This document shows positions 48,959 to 59,221 of a stretch of DNA of 64,000 nt, piece by piece (the stretch's first letter is position 1; every line of letters starts with the position of its first letter). Source of the DNA: Impatiens glandulifera (taxonomy: Eukaryota > Streptophyta > Magnoliopsida > Ericales > Balsaminaceae); the NCBI RefSeq assembly GCF_907164915.1, contig NC_061867.1:53962271-54026270 (forward strand), in the 5' to 3' direction. The position numbers and the translations under genes are program-made. The notes below the pieces were generated by a model that saw only the letters and a program-made list of their open reading frames with translations, did no database searches and was not told the DNA's origin.

Positions 48959-49670
48959 AACTTGCATATATGAAAGTGTGATTTTGGAATTGAACAACTG
49001 ATTCATTGAAATATGTTTAGGTTTATCTTCATAGATGAACTTGATTTGGTAAACCCTTTACTTGGATTTCCATTGCTGAAGTGATTTTGATTTTTTTTTT
49101 AAATGTTCCAACTTGCATATATGAAAGTGTGATCTTGGGGGCTTGGGCGAGAGTAGTACTAGGAGTAGGATGGGTGACCCCTTTGGGCGAGAGTAGTATT
49201 AGGATGGGTGACCACTGGGATGTTCTCTTGTCGCACTCCTTTTTAGGCGGGATTCATGTCTGTGGGGGTGTCAGGCTAGTTCTCCTTTAATTTTAAAAAA
49301 AAAAAAGTGTGATCTTGAAATTAAACAACTGATTCATTGAAATATGTTTAGGTTTATCTTTATATAACCTGATTTGGTAAACCCTTTACTTGGAATTTCC
49401 ATTGCTGAAGTGGTTTTGATTTTTTTTTGAAAAAGTTCAAACTTGCATATATGAAAGTGTGATCTTGGAATTGAACAACTGATTCATTGAGATATGTTTA
49501 GGTTTATCTTCATATATGAACCTGATTAGGTAAACCCTTTACATGGAACTTCCATTGCTGAAGTGATTTTGATTTTTTTGAAAAAGTTCAAACTTGCATA
49601 TATGAAAGTGTGATCTTGGAATTAAACAACTGATTCATTGAAATATGTTTAGGTTCCTGATTAGGTAAGA
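48959..49670 (+). repeat. Tandem repeat, ~150-bp units, 3' of NAA10
   Basis: Units start with AACTTGCATATATGAAAGTGTGAT at 48959, 49110, 49440 and 49590. They share AACAACTGATTCATTGAAATATGTTTAGGTTTATCTTCAT and CTTTACTTGGAATTTCCATTGCTGAAGTG. Apart from the insertion in unit 2, the period is 150-151 bp. The array begins about 135 bp after the NAA10 stop, so it may be part of the 3' UTR. Confidence 0.88.
49138..49303 (+). mobile_element. Retroposed 5S-rRNA-derived sequence
   Basis: This 166-bp insertion carries CTTGGGCGAGAGTAGTACTAGGA and GGATGGGTGACC followed by CTGGGATGTTCTC..TCGCACTCCTTTTTA, which is the 3' half of plant 5S rRNA; part of it is present twice. It ends in a run of about 12 A. 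The 14-bp sequence AAAGTGTGATCTTG stands at both borders (49124-49137 and 49304-49317), while undisturbed neighbour units have it once. Tail plus duplication mean it was inserted by target-primed reverse transcription. It lacks the 5' half of 5S, so it is not a working rRNA gene. Confidence 0.8.
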
Positions 49671-51512
49671 CTCTTTACTTGTTCTATGATAAGCACCATT
49701 TGGTTGATGTGTCTTTAAAATGGGATTGATTTGTTCTTCAGTTTACAAAATAAATAACCCTTTTTCAACTGGTTTTTGGTTATGGAGTATGATTTTCTTT
49801 CTGAGTTACATACTTCAAACATCTCCAATCATTTGCTCTCTGGCATTACATGGGTCGGCAATATGATTTTGTTTAATGCGAGTAGACTGTCCCAATTGAA
49901 ATAATATTTGGTTTCTATTCTTTGTTATTGGTTTGTCAGTAATGCAGATTTCTTTAGTTGGTTTGCTAATTAATTACAGCATGTTAAGATGGGTTGGTTT
50001 TCTTAGTTTAGGATTCATGTTTGCTAACATAACTGTGTTGGTAATAAGGTAAATATGGATGTTTGATTCAGTTATAGAAAGTTTGATGCAACACTAAATT
50101 GATGTCTAGAATATAGAGTTGGTTCCCAATTGGAGGAAGCTTTGTTCTGTTTAAATTGTCAGTTTCAACTGAGTAAATTATAATTCACTGTTTTTGGTTT
50201 AATTCTCATTAATTGGTGTTTTAGGTTCAATCAAATCATAGGTGGAGATATGATCAAGGACTTTGTGTTTGCTTCTTTGATCTTAGATTACTTGGTATAG
50301 TTGTCACCCCATTCGAAAAGAATTTATGACATTTATTATGGGTATGATCATATCAAAGGATTCAAATTACGCACTTTTGCTTCATTCCGTAAAAGGACTA
50401 CGCGAGATGAGAATTTTTCGTTTTTATTGACAATTAAATTTTTTTACGTTGTTTTTATATTTTTTTTTACTTTTTTTAATAAAATGTTAAATTAAAAAAA
50501 ATAATATTCCATTATATATCTTTTTAAATCAAATAATTTAATTTATTAATTAAAATATTTTAATTTATACTTTTTATAAAAGTTAAACAAAATAATATTT
50601 TAATAATTTATTTTAAATTATTTACTTTTTTATTAAAAATAATAAATTTATAATTAAATTGTTTTTCATATTACCGAACTTTATTTGGTACATGAACAAA
50701 AACATGGAAGTTACTCCTAACATCTTTATTTAAAAACTTAAATTTTTCTATTTATAAAAAAAAAAAACTTAGTTTGTTAAAACATGATAAAAAATTATTA
50801 AAAAATCAATTTTTTCGTGTAAAGTTTTTATATAATTCAATATTAATACTTTTCATACTAAATATAAACAAAATAATTTTTTATTTGGTTGATTTTAAAA
50901 ATTATTTTAATGATTTTCCATAAAATATTAGTTTTTCAAAATTATAAATATAAACAGAAAGAAACACACTTGACCAAATTGTAAACCTTGAAAAAATAGT
51001 ATTAATGCAAACAATCCCAAGTGCCTAAATATAAATTATTATGCTTAATGAATTCACCCACAAAACATAATTATTATCCTTAATGAATGCATCCAAAAAA
51101 ACATATAAACATGTCCCCAATATCATTATCTCACGTATAAGATTAACTACTAGTTAAAAACCGTCGCCCTCATCGATTTAGCTCGACTCGATCCCAATAA
51201 TATGAATTAACAAAATTGTTACACCATAAAACCAATTTATTTAAAAATACAAAATGGCATAGGGGTATATTTTCCAAATTTAGTATGATCCTAATTTTTC
51301 TCTATTAAGCCATATTTAACTCTTTTACTAAAAACATTAACCCTCCATTTTGCAGTCAAAATTAGAGGATGGTATTGAATATCAAATGTAGACCAGAACA
51401 ATATCTTTTCTTTCTTCTCATTCTTTGATTTTTCTTCTCTTCTTCTTCTCATGAATTCCTCCCTTAATTTACATGAATCTTACATCTCCTTCCATCTCAA
51501 CAACATTCAACA

Positions 51513-53123
51513 ATGTCATTCACAGGAACTACAGATAAATGCAAAGCTTGTGATAAGACAGTTTATTTTGTTGATCTCTTATCAGCTGATGGAGTCACTT
51601 ATCACAAATCTTGCTTCAAATGCAGCCATTGCAAGGGAACTCTTGTGGTATGCACATTTATCTCCCTCCCCTCAATCTCGATCTCAAGCCAAATTCGTAT
51701 AAAAGTTTAGTAAAACCAATTAAACTTTGGTATGAACTATTAATCTCGTGGTCAAAGAGATGTTTTGTTCGCGTATATGTCAACAAATTTGCATATGTAT
51801 TTCTAACTAACTATTTCATTTAAATTAACATCTGAATGAGTGTTGATTAAAAAATATGTGTTTATAAGAAAATTTATTGAGATTTTCTCGTTCAAACTTT
51901 ATAAATGTTTTCAAAACCGAGATAAGTAATATAAAAAATACCCGTTTCTTAATTAGTTCGTTCTATCGGTTTAAAGCTTATACAAATTTATTATAACCAT
52001 ATTGTTTTGTTTTTGTATGAATTTATTTTTTCAAGATGAGCAATTACTCCTCTATGGATGGAGTACTCTATTGCAAGACTCATTTTGAACAACTCTTTAA
52101 AGAGTCTGGCAATTTCAGCAAGAATTTTCAAGGTTAGGTTTAACCACATTAAGTGTTTTTCTCTTTTGACATACTTTTTTTTTGTATCTATGGCTCACAT
52201 TTTTTGTTCTTTTATGTTGAAATAAACAGGTGGAAAACAAGAAAGGGAGAATTCAATTGTATGCTCATATTCCTCGTCTTAGTTTTCTCATTTTGGTCAT
52301 ACCTAAAAACAAGACCTATCGCATATGAATTCGAGTTCGAGCTCAAATTACTCAATATTACTTAGCGATAAGTTGTTTTTGAGTAAATTATATCAATAAA
52401 CGATTATACCAAATAAGAAAATCGATTAATATTTATTACCCGCAAATAAAATCTAACATATATTAATTTGAAAATCCTATGTAGACAAGGGGACCAACAA
52501 AGGTTTCATCCATGTTCTCTGGAACACAAGACAAGTGCCCAACTTGTACCAAGACTGTTTACCCATTTGAAAAGGTTAGTAAAATCTTCACTTTCATTTT
52601 TGTTTAATTTGAAACTTAATTCTCCATCAATTTATTTAAAATTTAATATTTTCACTAAAAATAAATTTAGGTATCATTGGCATGAGAAATTATGTTAGCC
52701 ACCCCGAAAATAAATTTGTGTAAAAAAGTGATATATTATCGTAATCTTTATCACAATTTTCTAAAAAGACACTTTCAATAAGATAAATGATGTTATAAAA
52801 ACAAAAATTAATAGGTAACAATGGAAGGAGAATCATACCACAAATCATGCTTCAAGTGTGCCCATGGAGGTTGTCCTCTTTCAGCTTCTTCTTATGCAGC
52901 CCTTAATGGAGTCCTCTATTGTAAGCACCATTTTGCTCAACTGTTCTTGGAGAAAGGTAGTTACAGCCATGTTCTCGAGGCTACAACTCATCGAAGGACC
53001 AATAGTACTGATCAAGAAGAGGAACATAAAGAATCAACCGAAGAAAAACACGAGAAAGAAGAAGAAGGAGAAGGAGAAAAAGAGGCTAAAGATGATGATC
53101 CGAGTGAAGAAGTACAAGAGTAG
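51513..53123 (+). CDS. Plant two-LIM-domain actin-bundling protein (PLIM2-like)
   Basis: Five exons, 51513-51647, 52036-52132, 52230-52258, 52485-52574 and 52815-53123, give 219 aa; exon 3 is only 29 bp. LIM1 zinc ligands are C10, C13, H31, C34, C37, C40, C58 and H61. LIM2 ligands are C105, C108, H126, C129, C132, C137, C153 and H156, with the one-residue-longer second finger (CAHGGC) typical of plant LIM2. A linker of ~40 residues joins them. The acidic Glu/Lys tail (from about 175) marks the pollen-enriched PLIM2 subgroup rather than WLIM. Family members bind and bundle actin filaments in a pH/calcium-sensitive way and help shape the pollen tube cytoskeleton. An ATG at 51451 opens an overlapping frame that runs past the real start and may act as a uORF. 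Confidence 0.93.
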
Positions 53124-54118
53124 TCGTAAATAATAAGATGGCGTTACATTTTTTTTGTTTCCTAAAGAGGCAAACCGTTTAAATTTATATTGTTGTTCGT
53201 ATAAGATTTTATTAGTGTTCTATTATATTTACTCTTTTTTTGTAATAACTATTTAATGTTACTATCTAAAATAATGTAAATTATGTCAAAATTTGTTGAC
53301 ATCCCTATCATTTTTTTGTATGATTTAATTTAAATTTTACTATTTTCCTTGAAATAATTCTTGATAGGAGATAAGGAAGAACCTTTTAGAGATTTGAGTT
53401 TGGGATGAAAAACAGGAAATTAGGGCTTAACATTTTGATAAGAGATTTAGAAGAACCTTGTATAAATTATGGGTTCTTTCATGAACATTTTCAGAAAAAA
53501 AAAAGAAAAATAACCAAACGTTTTTCTTAAAACAATAAAACGTACATAAATCTCGAAATTCTCAGAAGTCGATTCGAAATGCGTACAAATTCTCGGAAGT
53601 CGATTCGAAATGCGTACAAATACATTCTGAATATTTTTCCATTTGTTTCCTTCTCTCGCTTTTGGAATCAGTATACTAATGTAATGTTATTTTGTTAGAT
53701 GACTCTTGAACTTTGAATATAGTGATTTGAATTCGATTTTTTTTTAAAGGACATCCGTTAAAAATAAAACATGATTGTTTTTATTTCTTTCTTGAGCAGT
53801 GTATATACAATAAATATCAGGACTTAAGCACCAACCGATAATTAAACTTGGGTCTCGAGCCCGTCAGGTGACAATCGACAATTGAACTTGGGTCTCGACT
53901 CTCGAGTTCGTCAAGGCGACAAGTTCCGCTTGCCTAGTTAAGGCATGTTAAAAAACTTAATTATACCAGCCGACAATTAAACTTGTCTCGAGTTCGTCAA
54001 GGTGACAAGTTCTGCATGTTAAAAAACTTAATTATACCAGCCGACAATTAAACTTGTCTCGAGTTCGTCAAGGTGACAAGTTCTGCTTGCCTGGTTAAAG
54101 CAGGTTAAAAAAGTTAAT
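53124..54118. other. Intergenic region with tRNA-half repeats
   Basis: AT-rich 3' flank of the LIM gene. A 25-bp doublet (AAATTCTCGGAAGTCGATTCGAAATGCGTAC, at about 53555 and 53587) comes next, followed by the degenerate tRNA-derived tandem repeat at 53830-54118. Confidence 0.6.
53830..54118 (-). repeat. Tandem repeat derived from tRNA-Gly 3' half
   Basis: The unit TTAATTATACCAGCCGACAATTAAACTTGTCTCGAGTTCGTCAAGGTGACAAGTTCTGC recurs two to three times, with a weaker copy near 53825-53940. Its first 33 bases align with TTAATTGCACCAGCCGGGAATTGAACCCGGGTC, the 3' part of the intact tRNA-Gly that follows immediately. The units lack the anticodon arm and are not functional tRNAs. Confidence 0.6.
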
Positions 54119-54189
54119 TGCACCAGCCGGGAATTGAACCCGGGTCTGTACCGTGGCAGGATACTATTCTACCACTAGACCACTGGTGC
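54119..54189 (-). tRNA. tRNA-Gly (GCC)
   Basis: The 71-nt cloverleaf is complete: acceptor stem GCACCAG / CTGGTGC with discriminator A, D-arm with GTCTAGTGGTAGAA, anticodon loop CTGCCAC (anticodon GCC), and T-arm CCGGG-TTCAATT-CCCGG. The anticodon stem GTATC/GGTAC contains one T-G wobble, where the second copy at 61605-61675 has a C-G pair. The T-loop TTCAATT is slightly atypical but shared by both copies. The internal pol III promoter A and B boxes are present. It is probably functional. Confidence 0.93.
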
Positions 54190-55068
54190 TCATTTGTTCA
54201 AATTTAAATAATGTTTGTATTTCATCATTATCTTACAAAAAAATAAAAAATAAAAAATAAACTCCTAATTAGAGGTGACAATAAGACGGAGGATGCGTTT
54301 ACCATCCGTCTTCATTCTATTAGGGGATTTTTTTGTTATAGTTATTATAATAACCAAAACAAACAAGGCTTTAGTTTACAAACTTTAGTTGAATACAATC
54401 AAGCCCCAAATTGGAACATAAAAACATAATTTCAAATAAAATCATTACATCTAAAAATAACACTATATATATATATAAATTTCCTTCCTAAATATAAATA
54501 ATAATTTATGTGTATTATAAATTTTATGTAATATGTTATATATATTGCATTTTTGTAATAGTTTTGATGGATATCTACTTAATTTTTAATTTTTAAAGTG
54601 TTTGGATTGCAAAGCGAGAGATGTGGTTATATTAAATATATGTGTAAAAGTAAATAAATATTTATGTCGAATTGTGGGTTAACCAACACATAAACTTAAA
54701 ACGGTTGAAATAAAATTAAAAATACTATAATATTCTTACTTCTTACCGTTATTTTTTTTCATGAGTTTGCGTTGATAGGTTATAATTCATTCTATCATAA
54801 ACCTACCAAATCATCACATGCCAACATAACACATAAATTATTATTTGAATTAGTATATTAGGAAGAGAAATTATTATAATAGTATTAAAGTAAGAAACCA
54901 AAAAATAAACATTCATTTTTTAAAAACCACTAAAAAAACACAATAAATAAATAAATATATATAAAATATTCACTGAACACACTACAAATTTTAGTTGAAT
55001 ATGAAAAGGCCCTAAATTGGAACATAAAAACAAATATTTCAAATAAAATCATTACATCTACAAATAAC

Positions 55069-55145
<77 letters not shown>

Positions 55146-55283
55146 CATAAATTTATAATACACATAAATTATGACTTGAAATAGTATATTCCAACCAAAG
55201 AAATTATTGGTAAATTGACAATAATTCAATCACAAATCATAGACATGCCCACAAAATCAGGGAATGTTCATAATGATTCCATT
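54190..55283. other. Intergenic region between tRNA and SDR gene
   Basis: AT-rich. A ~100-bp block (TTTAGTTGAATA..CCCTAAATTGGAACATAAAAACA..TTTCAAATAAAATCATTACATCTA..AACAC..ATATATAT) occurs at 54380-54478 and again at 54985-55090, and a shortened form occurs at 63170-63225 before the second SDR. A long (AT)n run fills 55072-55142. No gene was found. Confidence 0.65.
55072..55142. repeat. AT dinucleotide microsatellite
   Basis: About 35 uninterrupted AT units. Such a run is likely polymorphic in length. Confidence 0.95.
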
Positions 55284-57266
55284 TTACTCAACAAAAGAAG
55301 AGATTTCACTCCTCACAAAGTAAGTCCCAGAAGGCCCATCTTTAGGCAACAAAGCCAGTCTAACCGGACTCGCAGCACCTTCTTCCACAGACAATACCCC
55401 CATGTTATAGTTCATGTCGGTCTTCACAAAACCAGGGCAAACGCAATTCACAAGAATGTTCGGAAACTTCTTGGCTACAAGCCTTGTGTAAGCATTCATG
55501 GCGGCTTTTGACAAGATATAGGCACCCAAAAAATCAGGCCATCCCTTATCTTCCAACTTTTCCTCTTTAAAATCTTTTAGGAATTCATTTAACACATCGT
55601 CTATTCTTTCATTTGTTAAGCTCTCCATATCATTTAGCACTTCTTTAGCCCTTTCGTTGGGTATGTTCTAAATCAGGGTCATTATAAGAATCATGAGAAT
55701 ACACCAAAATAGACAAGGAAGAAAACATTAGAGGCAAAACAACAAAATCCACAAAAAAGAGAGAAGCACAACAATTGTAAGTTCCAAGAAGTCAAAGGTA
55801 CTAATAAGAGATGTTAAAGCACCTTGAAGTAAGAAGGTAAATTTCTTCAATTTTTTTTTCAACTCATTAAGATAATTTAAGTGAAAAAAGTATCAGAATT
55901 TCACGCTCTTCCTTTCGGGAAGGAGGATTAGCGAAATCCTATTGATTGTAGCTTTCTCCAGACCTCCGGAAAAAGCATGAAAAAAAAATCCTAATTAACT
56001 AAGTCCAGGCTATGCTTCTCCTCAGTAGAACCCCATATCAACCTTCTGTTGGCCTTCTCGATGGCTTCTAGATATATACACGAATTGTTTCTGGATTATA
56101 ACTAGAAACCCCTTTTACTGGATCCATCTCACATCAATAACTCGACCCCTACCACCCGCAGGTAGTTTTAAACAAGTTTCCCGACTAAGAGATCAAATGT
56201 ATAAAGTTTGACTCCAACTAAAAAGTCTAAGTTGAAGTTGGGTGGGGATGTACTAACTTCATTTAGAAGGAACAAATTTGATTTTGGGAGTATGGGTTTT
56301 TTGAATTTTGGGGTAAGATTGTAAGAGTTGGCTTTATGAATACAAGGTTTTTCATATTGTCAAAAACACAAATATTTCGATTCTCACTAAGAATTCTCTG
56401 ATTTATAGGGGATCATGCTAGCCGATTACAAACAAGACAAAAGTCACACTTATCAATGGAAACAAAAATGGAGTTTCCAGCTAAAAACAGACAAAACTAA
56501 AGACTGTAATCATTTATACCTTCAGTTTTCCCATGGAAGAAGAGACATTAACAATCCTTGGTGAATCAGAAAGCTGGAGGAGTGGAATAAATGCTTCAAT
56601 CATCCTTTTTGCACCATAGTAATTTATCTGAATGCATTCTTCAGCCAATTCATAAGTCTGAATCATTGCTTTCCTAGAATTGGCTAGAATTCCTCCAGGC
56701 TACAAATGAAATCATAATTCAGAATCAGAAAGTTGAAATTGATGAAGAAGATTTTGATTATCAATAAATTGCATACCAAAGCAGCAGCAGCTTTCATTGC
56801 ATCAGCATCAATTGATGATCCTCCTATCCCAGCATTGTTCACCTGCAAATATCATACAAATTAACCGCTACCGATTTGCCCTAATTTCAATTCAGATTTT
56901 CGATTTGACTATACCAATATATCAAGCTTTCCGAACTTAGATCTGACGAAATCAACAAGGATAGGAATAGTAGACGGATCTGCAACATCAAGCTGATGGA
57001 AGATGACGAGTTCATCTCCTCCAATACTCTCTTTAAGCAGATTCTCAACAGCTTCGATTCCTCTTTTCTCATCTCTAGCAGTCAGAATCACAGTTATGCC
57101 ATTGGAAATCAACTGTCTGCATATTTCCAATCCAATTCCTTTGTTCGCACCTGTTACGATCGCATACCTTCTCGCATGCATTGTAATTTCAATCAAGAAT
57201 TAACTAAATAGAAGAAATTATGCAATTACATTGAGAATCATCATACCTTTTCGTTTCAGTGTCCAT
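55284..57266 (-). CDS. Short-chain dehydrogenase/reductase (neomenthol dehydrogenase/carbonyl reductase type)
   Basis: Five exons, 57266-57247, 57167-56915, 56842-56777, 56699-56520 and 55667-55284, give 300 aa, the usual length of this plant SDR group. Exon 1 has only 20 bases. It was chosen as the start because splicing it to 57167 gives [19 protein letters not shown], the family N-terminus; an ATG at 57181 would give a shorter, less typical start. The NADPH loop TGANKGIG is at 12-19 and NNAG at 93-96. The catalytic serine lies in VNVSSS (163-168), with the YxxxK pair at Y223 and K227 ([12 protein letters not shown]). The ~40-residue insertion before the tyrosine ([10 protein letters not shown]..) is typical of monomeric menthone/salutaridine reductase-like enzymes. 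It reduces small ketones or aldehydes with NADPH; the substrate is unknown. A tandem paralogue begins beyond 63358. Confidence 0.92.
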
Positions 57267-59000
57267 GTATGCTGCAATTTTTCTCTCAAGCTTCTGTCTT
57301 TATCTCTTTTTCTGTATTATCCTCTCAAATCTCAATGGTCTGAAAACGGACACACCATTCAGTTTCTAGAAGTTTCCATTCTATATCATTCTGTATTGAT
57401 GATTGTTCCTTGGCGGGAAATTTAAGGACTGTTTGTTACACATTTTTTTATTTAAATTATCATTTTTGTTTAGTTTCTTGTTAATTAATCGCATATGAAA
57501 CGAGGTTTTGTCTTCACAATAAAAGATGATTGTCACTAATCTAACTACCATGTAGCGTAATGATATAAAAACCGATAAAAATTACGGTAAAATGTGATAA
57601 CATTTTTAATTTACTCTCACATACATATCTAAATTAACCACAACTCTCGACCCGACAATCGAAATATTTTGAAAATTACTTAGTTAAAAAGTAGAACCTC
57701 GACACTTTAAAAATTAAACATCATTATTTATATATATATATAGATGAATTAGTTAAAACTGCACTTATATTGTTAAAACGTCCCGTGTTTATCAAATTTG
57801 GTATTGAATTTAAAATATAATTTCATATTAGCCTAGTTGGTTAATGGGTTATACTTGTTTTTATTAGGTTTCGAGTTCGAAAAATACATATAACATTTTT
57901 TATTTTATTTTTAATCGTTTTAAGTTTATGGGCGGGTCAACTCACAATCCGACCCAAATATCCATTTACTCTCACGTATATATTTAAATTAACCACAACT
58001 CTCGATTCGGCAATCCGGACACTTTGAAAATTAAGCATCATTATATATATAAAAATTATCGAATTTCAACGAATTCAAAGTTTTGACTATCCATTCTCTG
58101 AAATTCAGTATGTAAAATCGTTAATTCATTAAAACTCGTTAGTTTATGAAGTCTTTTGTGGAGTATGTCTAAGATTCATTGAGTGATTTCTGAATCCTTG
58201 GATAGTAGCTCAAAATTTTGAATTAAGACAAACTGATATGACAGATCTACATATTTAGATTATCATCTCAATTATTTTATAGTGAACTAATTAAAAAATA
58301 AACGAACTTTCAATTATATTGTTCGAGAAATTGTAATTTTTTTCTTCTATAGCACATATGTAAGTTGTTTCTTTTCTTTCCTATTTTTGATAAATATTAA
58401 ATTAAATTAAAATAAAATAAAATTAGTATGTTATTTAGTGTAAATATATAATTTCAATATTATTAATAATATGCATCGAACAAATATTATAATTGAAAGT
58501 TCGTTTATCTTTTAACTAGTTAATCATAAAATAATTAGGATGATAATCTAAATATGTAGATCTCTCGTATCTCGTATCAATTTGCTTGCGGTTCTGTAAA
58601 CTTGAGCTACATATATTTGTTCATATGTTCATGTTCATATATGTTCAATAATCTATATTTGTATTCTTTTATATTTATATTTAATGTTTTGTCACTATTT
58701 TATTTTGTTTTCTCTTTTAATATTTTCTTGTATTATGCTTATGGAATATTTTTAATATTTAATTCTTCTTTTCTATTTTTTTATTATAATCCTTTTGAAA
58801 GATTGTTATACAAATAAAAATATATTAATTTTTTTAAAAATTCCAAACCTTTTTTTAACATTTTTATCAAATTTATTTTAAACAGCTCTAGACATGCCTA
58901 GTTTGAACTCTCAATTTTTTTTTTTAAATTTGTTCTATTTAAAAATTTATTTAAAATCTTGTGAATGAACACATTATTAATATTATGATTTTTGAGTTAT
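57267..59000. other. Intergenic region downstream of SDR promoter
   Basis: No gene. A block CTCACRTAYATATYTAAATTAACCACAACTCTCGAYYCG occurs at 57613 and again at 57968. A SINE-like piece (TTAGCCTAGTTGGTTAATGGG..GGTTTCGAGTTCGAAAA) lies at 57826-57885. A large inverted repeat is at 58205-58612 (listed). Confidence 0.6.
58205..58612. repeat. Large inverted repeat (fold-back element)
   Basis: The left arm, from GTAGCTC near 58206 through AGATCTACATATTTAGATTATCATC to AACGAACTTTCAATTATAT (58320), is matched in reverse by ATAATTGAAAGTTCGTTT (58490) through GATGATAATCTAAATATGTAGATCT to GAGCTAC (58612). Arms of roughly 115-130 bp enclose a ~165-bp AT-rich centre. It looks like a MITE or other fold-back transposon and could form a long RNA hairpin if transcribed. 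Confidence 0.75.
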
Positions 59001-59009
59001 TAAATATAT

Positions 59010-59212
59010 GAGAAATGATTAGATGAGGGAATTATGTGAGGGAATTTGGTGAGGGAATGACTTAGCATAATCTTATTGACTGAAAAAATCAAATAATTTC
59101 TTTTTTTTCTCTCTTTCCTCCCGCTTTTACACGTTTTCCAACCAATGAAGGTGATGCCAAGTCATTCCCTCATCAAATTTCCTCACCAAATTCCCTCTCT
59201 CTATCACTCCTC
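59010..59212. mobile_element. MITE with 9-bp target duplication (Mutator-type)
   Basis: This 203-bp element has inverted arms carrying GAGGGAATTTGGTGAGGGAATGACTT (left) and AAGTCATTCCCTCATCAAATTTCCTC (right). The ends are GAGAAATGATTAG and CTATCACTCCTC. TAAATATAT is present directly on both sides (59001-59009 and 59213-59221). A 9-bp duplication is the Mutator signature. Because the flank is AT-rich, chance identity is possible but not the simplest reading. Confidence 0.65.
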
Positions 59213-59221
59213 TAAATATAT

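Larger units (their letters stand above)
48824..51512. other. Intergenic region between NAA10 and PLIM2 genes
   Basis: The first ~850 bp is a four-copy 150-bp tandem repeat with a 5S-derived insertion. 49680-51350 is AT-rich with no gene. A pyrimidine-rich run at 51400-51450 belongs to the PLIM2 leader. Confidence 0.6.

Noticed and set aside
49138..49303. Functional 5S rRNA gene
   Set aside because: Only the 3' half is present, partly duplicated, with an A-tail and target duplication; it is a retroposed fragment.
53830..54118. Additional tRNA genes
   Set aside because: The units contain only a worn 3' part; anticodon and D arms are absent.
56909..57196. SDR starting at the ATG near 57181 or 57196
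   Set aside because: The 20-base upstream exon gives the exact family N-terminus in frame, whereas these starts read through what is better explained as intron.
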